From: CAZADH01 sp964483805
Lineage (GTDB): Bacteria; Muiribacteriota; Ozemobacteria; Ozemobacterales; Ozemobacteraceae
NCBI GenBank assembly: GCA_964483805.1
Contig: CAZADH010000243.1
Location: forward strand, 1-9,473
DNA: 9,473 nt
Direction of reading: 5' to 3'
The notes under the pieces were generated by a model. It was not told the DNA's origin. It was given only the letters and a program-made list of their open reading frames with translations, and did not search any database. The first letter of the stretch is position 1, and each line of letters opens with the position of its first letter. Positions 5,700 to 9,473 of the stretch are shown here, in pieces. A program made the position numbers and the translations under genes.

Positions 5700-6484
5700 G
5701 TCCGAAACGCCACTTCTTCGTCTCTGCCAGCAGCAACGACCTCGACTGGATCACGGTCATCATGGAGAAAATGGTCCTTGGGGTCGAGATCGACGATTTT
5801 GCTCTGCCCATGCGCAACGACGGCTCGCGCGAGCGCGCCTTCGAGTTGTGGCACATGTGGCGTGAGACCGTGCCCAGCGATGTCGCGGTGATGATGCATG
5901 CACCGTTCATCGACATGGTGCCGGGCAGCCCCGAACCCGAACTGGTCGAGGTCATCCGCCGCCGGCACCAGGAGGTCTTGACCCTCGCCGAAGGCCTGGG
6001 CGCCCGCGCCATTCTGTTTCATTCGGGGTACAATCCGTTGGTGCGGGGCCCCGGTTATCGCGACCAGTGGCTGGCTTCGACCGCCCAGTATTTCACCGAC
6101 CTCATGAACGCCCACCGCGGGTTCACCTTCCTGATCGAAAACATGTGGGAACCCACGGCGGAACCCCTGGTCGAGCTGATCGACGCCATCAACAGCCCGC
6201 AACTGCGACTGTGCCTCGATGTCGGCCATGTGCAAGTCTACAGCAAGGAACCCGTCGACTCCTGGATCCAGAAGATCGGCGTGCGCCTCGGTCACGTGCA
6301 TCTCAACGACAACAACGGCCAATGGGATCAGGAAGGGCCGCTCGGCTCGGGGATCGTCCCGCTCGACAAGATCTTCACCACGCTCAACGGCCTGGGCTAT
6401 TTCGGCACGATGACCCTCGAGATGCGGGGGCGCGAGGCCGTGCTCAAGAGCATGGAACACCTGCTCCGCCTCGGCATCGCCTGA
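5696..6484 (+). CDS. xylose isomerase-like TIM-barrel protein (sugar phosphate isomerase/epimerase, AP endonuclease 2 fold)
   Basis: A 262-aa metal-dependent TIM-barrel protein of the family joining endonuclease IV, xylose isomerase and hexulose epimerases. Candidate metal ligands follow the endonuclease IV order: His68 (MMHAPF), His109 (LFHSGYNP), Glu148 (IENMWEP), Asp175 and His178 (CLDVGH), His202 (HVHLNDNNG), Asp211 and Glu242 (MTLEMRG). The usual DxH pair is D-Q-E here, so one histidine is replaced by Glu213. Length and conserved strands fit a sugar isomerase or epimerase better than a DNA repair enzyme, which would normally have all nine ligands. Translation is coupled to the aminotransferase by an ATGA overlap, with GGGGAG 11 bases before the ATG. 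The pairing suggests that it acts on the same sugar or precursor, which is inference. No signal peptide; likely cytoplasmic. Confidence 0.85.
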   Translation: MSPKRHFFVSASSNDLDWITVIMEKMVLGVEIDDFALPMRNDGSRERAFELWHMWRETVPSDVAVMMHAPFIDMVPGSPEPELVEVIRRRHQEVLTLAEGLGARAILFHSGYNPLVRGPGYRDQWLASTAQYFTDLMNAHRGFTFLIENMWEPTAEPLVELIDAINSPQLRLCLDVGHVQVYSKEPVDSWIQKIGVRLGHVHLNDNNGQWDQEGPLGSGIVPLDKIFTTLNGLGYFGTMTLEMRGREAVLKSMEHLLRLGIA

Positions 6485-6490
6485 AACGAA

Positions 6491-6522
6491 CACCACCCGG
6501 CGCGGTGACCGCGTCGGGCGTG
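6491..6522. terminator. convergent terminator-like hairpin
   Basis: CCCGGCGCGG (6496-6505) pairs with CCGCGTCGGG (6509-6518) over 10 bp with one G-T wobble and a TGA loop. CAC (6491-6493) and GTG (6520-6522) extend it past a small internal loop. It sits between the stops of two convergent genes. No true U-run follows on either strand, though the minus strand continues into GTTCGTTTC. It is best read as a bidirectional 3'-end structure of weak intrinsic type. Confidence 0.5.
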
Positions 6523-6550
6523 CAATACAAAGTCAATATCGCTTCGCCGG

Positions 6551-7156
6551 TCAGCCGGTGGGTGCGAGGATACGCCGCCCCGGAAAACCCTGGCGCACCG
6601 TGCTCTGCCGATAACGCAACGGCACCTCGCGGATCAGGCGGCGGAACGGCGAGCGCATCAACGGCGGCAGGTTCTCGGCTTCGAGAGCCATGAATGCCGT
6701 CTCGAGCATCTTCAGTTCGCGCCGGTTGAAGACCTGCGAGGCCGTCGGCAGCAGGCGGCTCTCCTCATCGGCGATGTTTTGCCGGCACAGATCGACCAGG
6801 CCCGACAGGTTGGTGCGCAAGCGGCTCAGGGCACCCGGGTCGTGGTGCCGGAAACCCCGCAGCGCCTCCGACGAGCCCACGAGATAGGCGCGAAACGCCT
6901 CGTGTTGGTCGAGCGCCTGTCCGAGCGGACCGTCTTCTTCGGGAACGCCGTTGTTGCCAAGGGCGGGGAAGAGGACCTCCTCTTCTTTGCCGTGGTGGCA
7001 CAGGTCGACGAAGACCCGGAAGAAGGTCAGGATCCGATCGAGATCCTCCGGCCAGTCTTCGGGCAGCCCCCGCCGTTGCTCGGCGATGCATTCGAGGACA
7101 TCGGCCATCATGAGGATCAGTCGGTGTTCGCGACGAATGACTTCGAGTGGTTCCAT
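6551..7156 (-). CDS. hemerythrin-like (HHE) domain protein
   Basis: This 201-aa soluble protein has a four-helix hemerythrin-like domain in residues 1 to about 145, which would bind a non-heme di-iron centre for O2, NO or redox sensing. Visible ligands are His11 (RREHRLI), His54/55 with the following glutamates (CHHGKEEEVLFPAL) and His85 (DQHEAFRAYL). The final motif, normally HI..EE..LFP, reads NIADEESRLLP here: the histidine is replaced by Asn127 while the acidic residues are kept. The 55-residue C-terminal extension is basic and has no recognised domain. Start chosen at 7156; ATG 7168 and TTG 7183 are in frame, but the TTG lies inside the putative -10/Fur-box region. Single gene, convergent with the TIM-barrel gene. 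Iron control is suggested by the upstream Fur-like box. Confidence 0.85.
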   Translation of the reverse strand: MEPLEVIRREHRLILMMADVLECIAEQRRGLPEDWPEDLDRILTFFRVFVDLCHHGKEEEVLFPALGNNGVPEEDGPLGQALDQHEAFRAYLVGSSEALRGFRHHDPGALSRLRTNLSGLVDLCRQNIADEESRLLPTASQVFNRRELKMLETAFMALEAENLPPLMRSPFRRLIREVPLRYRQSTVRQGFPGRRILAPTG

Positions 7157-7181
7157 AGTGTTTCTCATCACGTCGGTACTC

Positions 7182-7200
7182 AATAATACTCATTCTCATT
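7182..7200 (-). promoter_or_regulatory. Fur-box-like operator overlapping a -10 element of the hemerythrin gene
   Basis: The minus-strand 19-mer AATGAGAATGAGTATTATT matches the classic Fur consensus at 11 of 19 positions by hand alignment and has the NAT-triplet rhythm typical of natural sites. Within it, TATTAT (7183-7188, minus strand) matches the -10 consensus at 5 of 6. Fur-iron bound here would block the promoter. The AT-rich patch stands out sharply from its G+C-rich surroundings. Confidence 0.5.
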
Positions 7201-7291
7201 TAAGGCAACTGCGACGACGTTTTTTTTTCACACGACCCCGGGTGCCTCACTTGCCCCGTCGAGAAGTGCGGTAACATGAGCCCGTGACTTT

Positions 7292-7308
7292 CGGCGGCCA
7301 AGCCGCCG
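7292..7308 (+). other. GC hairpin in the leader of the GYF/AIM24 gene
   Basis: CGGCGGC (7292-7298) and GCCGCCG (7302-7308) form a perfect 7-bp stem with loop CAA, ending 14 bases before the GAGGTGA ribosome binding site. A T-run is absent, so it is not an intrinsic terminator. It may affect mRNA stability or access to the start site. The wider spacer 7157-7333 also contains a run of nine T (7220-7228) with no hairpin in front of it. Confidence 0.4.
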
Positions 7309-7333
7309 CAAATCGTTGTGCCGAGGTGAACGC

Positions 7334-8323
7334 TTGGACAAGATCTGGTATCTCGCGATTGCTCGCAAACAGGCCGGCCCCTTCGACCTCGACGAGGTCC
7401 GCCAACACCTGCGTCAGGGCACCGTCGATGCGACCACGCTTGCTTTCGCCGGCGGCGTGACCCCCAACTGGACACCGTTGGCGCAGATTCCCCAATTGGC
7501 AACGCTGCTCGACGAGACGGCCCCGCACCACGCCACCAGCGCCCCGCCACCGATGCCGGACACAGCGGTCGAAGCCGACCCGCTCGAATATGCGATCGTG
7601 GGTGACGACCTGCAACTGGTCGAGATCGCGCTCGCCCCGGGGCACACCGTCGTGGCCGAGGCTGGCGCCATGCTCTACATGGATCAATCGATCGTAATGG
7701 ACACACAAATGGGGGATGGGTCGGCCTCTGACGAAGGCACCCTGTGGAACACCCTCGCCGGTGCCGCCAAGCGGGTGTTGACCGGAGAAAGCCTGTTCAT
7801 GACGACCTTCACCCATCGCGGCAACGAACCGGCGGCCAGGGTCGCGTTCTCGGCCCCCTACCCGGGAAAGATCGTGCCGATCCGCCTCGCCGACCTGGGC
7901 AATTCACTCATCTGCCAGAAGGAAGCATTCCTGTGCGGCGCCCGCGGCGTATCGATCGGCCTCGAGTTCCAGAAACGGCTTGGCGCGGGATTTTTTGGCG
8001 GGGCCGGTTTCATCCTGCAGAAACTCACGGGTTCGGGCCAGGTCTTTCTGCATGCCGGTGGCACGATCATCGAAAAAGACCTCGCCCCCGGGCAAACCCT
8101 GCGTCTCGAGACCGGCTGCCTGGTGGCGTTCGCTCCGAGCGTGACCTACGACGTCACGCTGCAGAACAACATCAAGAATGCGTTGTTCGGCGGGGAGGGT
8201 TTGTTCCTCGCAACCTTGTCAGGGCCGGGACGCGTCTGGCTGCAGTCGTTGCCATTCTCGCGCCTGGCCGCTCGCGTTCAGGCAGCGACGCGCGGCCAGA
8301 GCACCACCAGTCACAACTCGTAA
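7334..8323 (+). CDS. GYF_2 domain + AIM24/TIGR00266 family protein
   Basis: This 329-aa protein has two parts. Residues 1 to about 59 form a GYF_2-type module (IWYLAIARKQAGPFDLDEV ... W.PLAQIPQL), a small proline-rich-peptide-binding fold. Residues 77 to about 315 are the TIGR00266/AIM24 domain, a beta-sandwich family of unknown function in bacteria and mitochondria. The conserved segments of the latter are EAGAMLYMD, GFFGGAGFILQKLTG.G.VFLHAGG, ETGCLVAF and FGGEGLFLATLSGPGRVWLQSLP. A proline-rich linker (HATSAPPPMPD) joins them. There is no signal peptide or membrane helix, so it is probably cytoplasmic. I place the start at TTG 7334 because GAGGTGA (7323-7329) is correctly spaced and the GYF domain begins right there; no ATG is available nearby. 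A TTG at 7316 is less likely. The biochemical function is unknown. Confidence 0.85.
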   Translation: MDKIWYLAIARKQAGPFDLDEVRQHLRQGTVDATTLAFAGGVTPNWTPLAQIPQLATLLDETAPHHATSAPPPMPDTAVEADPLEYAIVGDDLQLVEIALAPGHTVVAEAGAMLYMDQSIVMDTQMGDGSASDEGTLWNTLAGAAKRVLTGESLFMTTFTHRGNEPAARVAFSAPYPGKIVPIRLADLGNSLICQKEAFLCGARGVSIGLEFQKRLGAGFFGGAGFILQKLTGSGQVFLHAGGTIIEKDLAPGQTLRLETGCLVAFAPSVTYDVTLQNNIKNALFGGEGLFLATLSGPGRVWLQSLPFSRLAARVQAATRGQSTTSHNS

Positions 8324-8332
8324 CTCACGGGT

Positions 8333-8441
8333 CGTTTGCACCGCCCGAAACTGCGTTTCGGGCCGCCTGCTCGGCTTGTTACGCGCCATCCCTGGCGCCG
8401 AGCCGATCCGGCGCTCCTGCGCACGTCCGTGGCGGCAAACG
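8333..8441. repeat. nested palindromic (REP-like) extragenic element with terminal inverted repeats
   Basis: This fills the 130 bp between two convergent genes. CGTTTGC (8333-8339) is the exact inverse of GCAAACG (8435-8441), and nearby CGCC/GGCG can extend the pairing. Between these ends lie a perfect 8-bp stem (GCCCGAAA 8343-8350 with TTTCGGGC 8356-8363), a long stem GCTCGGC (8369-8375) with GCCGAGC (8397-8403) containing GCCA-TCCC-TGGC (8385-8396), and GCGC-TCCT-GCGC (8411-8422). Several loops share TCC. This looks like a REP or small MITE-type element or a structured bidirectional 3' end. No T-run follows. Copy number elsewhere is unknown. Confidence 0.55.
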
Positions 8442-8453
8442 CCCACTACGCAC

Positions 8454-9380
8454 CTATTGTGCGGGCGGCACCGCAAAGTCGACCAGGTCGCCCTCGGCCA
8501 CGTCTTTCTGCCCCGACAGGCGCGCCAGCGACCCGTCCCGCTGCACTTCGACCACTTCGACCGAGCCGTTGTCTCGCCGGGAGTTCCACACGACCCGTCC
8601 CTGTTGATTCTTGATGTCGCGCACCGTCGACAGGCGACCGCGTTGACCAACCTTGATTCCGCCCGCACTGCCGGTATCGAGCACAACCATATCGCCATTA
8701 ACCGCAAGCACCCGGGCCTCGCGCTGCAACAACGGCGCGATCTCTTTGACCAGGGGATCGAGTGCAGCGAGTGTGGCCTGCCCGATCATCGTTTGCGAAA
8801 AGGAACCGTCACCGACTTTGATCGCGGCACCGAGAGCGGCCGCCAGATCACCACCGGCCAGGATTGCGCCCGAGCGCGCGTTGCGCCCCTGTTTTTCAGC
8901 CGCATACAGCACTTTGCCGGTCTTGAGGTCGAGCAACTGCACCGACAGCCGCACAAAAGCGCGCGTCTTCTTGAACGACATCCCGGCCAGTTGTTGGTGC
9001 AGGCCGCCCAGCGCGGTCTCGCGCGTGTCGTGCCCGAAGTCGAGAACAGCCCCCTTGACGATCAGGTCGGCTCCGAGCAGTCCACCTTTGGCTGGCACGG
9101 TACTCGGATCGAAGTCTGGGTCGTTGATCCGGTTCAGTTCGGTCTTCAGATCACCCAGCGCCTCGCGTTCGACGATGGTGCACCGACCGGTGGCCGCCAG
9201 GCGCTGCGCCATCATCCGAGCCAGAGTCTCGCCGACCGGCGCCCCATCACCGCCATGGGCCGGGTTGGCGAACGGCAAGACCACCAGGCGTGCCAGCGCC
9301 CACGCAGGCGCCCCGGCACACAGACATACAACAGCAATACATAACAGCACGCATGACCGTATCGCCATTCGCGGCAACAT
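8454..9380 (-). CDS. CsgG/FlgT-like periplasmic protein
   Basis: A protein of about 308 aa with an N-terminal signal sequence (RSCVLLCIAVVCLCAGAPAWA, cleavage likely after AWA). There is no clear lipobox, unlike lipoprotein CsgG. Residues about 30-215 resemble the CsgG fold: LARLVVLPFANP, a central CTIVEREALGDLKTEL, LGADLIVKGAVLDFG and VQLLDLKTGKVLYAAEKQG. Residues about 220-305 resemble the FlgT C-terminal module (REARVLAVNGDMVVLDTG, GGIKVGQRGRL, VAEGDLVDF). FlgT supports the flagellar H-ring in Vibrio; CsgG is the curli secretion channel. Without neighbours of either system the role stays open. The start at 9380 lies six bases after GGAGG; ATG 9383, only three bases after it, would instead give an ATGA overlap with the upstream gene. 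It is convergent with the GYF/AIM24 gene across the palindromic element. Confidence 0.8.
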   Translation of the reverse strand: MLPRMAIRSCVLLCIAVVCLCAGAPAWALARLVVLPFANPAHGGDGAPVGETLARMMAQRLAATGRCTIVEREALGDLKTELNRINDPDFDPSTVPAKGGLLGADLIVKGAVLDFGHDTRETALGGLHQQLAGMSFKKTRAFVRLSVQLLDLKTGKVLYAAEKQGRNARSGAILAGGDLAAALGAAIKVGDGSFSQTMIGQATLAALDPLVKEIAPLLQREARVLAVNGDMVVLDTGSAGGIKVGQRGRLSTVRDIKNQQGRVVWNSRRDNGSVEVVEVQRDGSLARLSGQKDVAEGDLVDFAVPPAQ

Positions 9381-9473
9381 CATCGGCCTCCGATGCGACG
9401 CAGCAACGACAGTCGGTCTTCACCGCGACCGAAATGGTCGAACAGTTCGCCGGCCAGCGTGAAACCCAACTTG
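9380..9473 (-). CDS. C-terminal end of an upstream gene (partial, function unknown)
   Basis: The last 30 codons of a minus-strand gene that starts outside the window. The visible end includes KLGFTLAGELFDHFGRG and RLSLLRRIGGR before a TGA at 9380-9382. Codon use is typical of the neighbouring genes (mostly C or G in third position). The TGA overlaps the start of the CsgG/FlgT-like gene, and the GGAGG for that gene lies within these codons, so the two form one operon. Too little is visible to name the family. Confidence 0.6.
   Translation of the reverse strand, partial: KLGFTLAGELFDHFGRGEDRLSLLRRIGGR

Noticed and set aside
5696..6484. DNA-repair endonuclease IV
   Set aside because: The usual third-metal DxH pair is DQE, and the gene is coupled to a sugar aminotransferase, so a sugar isomerase/epimerase-type role fits better.
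5417..6496. 359-codon open frame on the minus strand
   Set aside because: Antisense shadow of the aminotransferase end and the TIM-barrel gene; no motifs and no ribosome binding site.
7220..7228. Run of nine T as an intrinsic terminator
   Set aside because: No stable hairpin lies directly in front of it on either strand, and no gene ends there.
8333..8441. CRISPR-like repeat array
   Set aside because: The repeats are inverted and differ from one another; there are no equal-length direct repeats with unique spacers.
8178..9344. 388-codon open frame on the plus strand
   Set aside because: It crosses the palindromic spacer and lies antisense to the CsgG/FlgT-like gene; composition is that of a shadow frame.

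Overview
The window is G+C-rich and densely coded, with strong G/C bias at third codon positions. It holds ten supported genes, a possible partial gene at the left edge, and several structured non-coding spots. The gene content (CheD, a CsgG/FlgT-like protein, a Spy-like periplasmic protein, a LegC-type aminotransferase, a Fur-box-like site) fits a free-living, probably motile Gram-negative bacterium, most likely a gammaproteobacterium. That assignment is inference from gene families, not from a marker gene.

Left block (1-1449). A minus-strand multi-cluster ferredoxin (87-491) is followed by a strong hairpin at 15-57 and perhaps the start of another minus-strand gene. A 262-bp divergent spacer separates it from a Spy/LTXXQ-family periplasmic protein (754-1449), whose leader carries a UACG-tetraloop hairpin.

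Middle minus-strand operon (1461-4397). In transcription order it encodes a membrane-anchored TPR protein, CheD, a 69-aa protein ending in a CQLGCF motif, and a MobB-MoeA fusion for molybdenum/tungsten cofactor synthesis. The last two overlap by ATGA. This operon is convergent with the Spy gene, with only 11 bp between the stops. A ferredoxin plus MobB/MoeA suggests a Mo or W oxidoreductase, such as an aldehyde ferredoxin oxidoreductase-type enzyme, just outside the left edge; this is not proven here.

Plus-strand pair (4545-6484). A LegC-like sugar-nucleotide aminotransferase overlaps by ATGA with a xylose-isomerase-like/AP-endonuclease-2 TIM-barrel protein. They look like one metabolic cassette. 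A convergent hairpin (6491-6522) separates it from a minus-strand hemerythrin-like protein (6551-7156), whose promoter contains a Fur-box-like sequence overlapping a good -10 element.

Right block (7334-9473). A GYF_2 + AIM24/TIGR00266 fusion protein, probably started at TTG, converges with a CsgG/FlgT-like periplasmic protein. The 130 bp between them form a compact nested palindromic element with terminal inverted repeats. The CsgG-like gene overlaps the end of an upstream gene that runs off the right edge.

I found no rRNA, tRNA, CRISPR array, transposase or phage gene. No single gene is clearly a new system. The points most worth following are the CQLGCF protein coupled to MobB-MoeA, the aminotransferase/TIM-barrel pair, the degenerate ferredoxin cluster motif, the iron-linked hemerythrin variant and the palindromic element.
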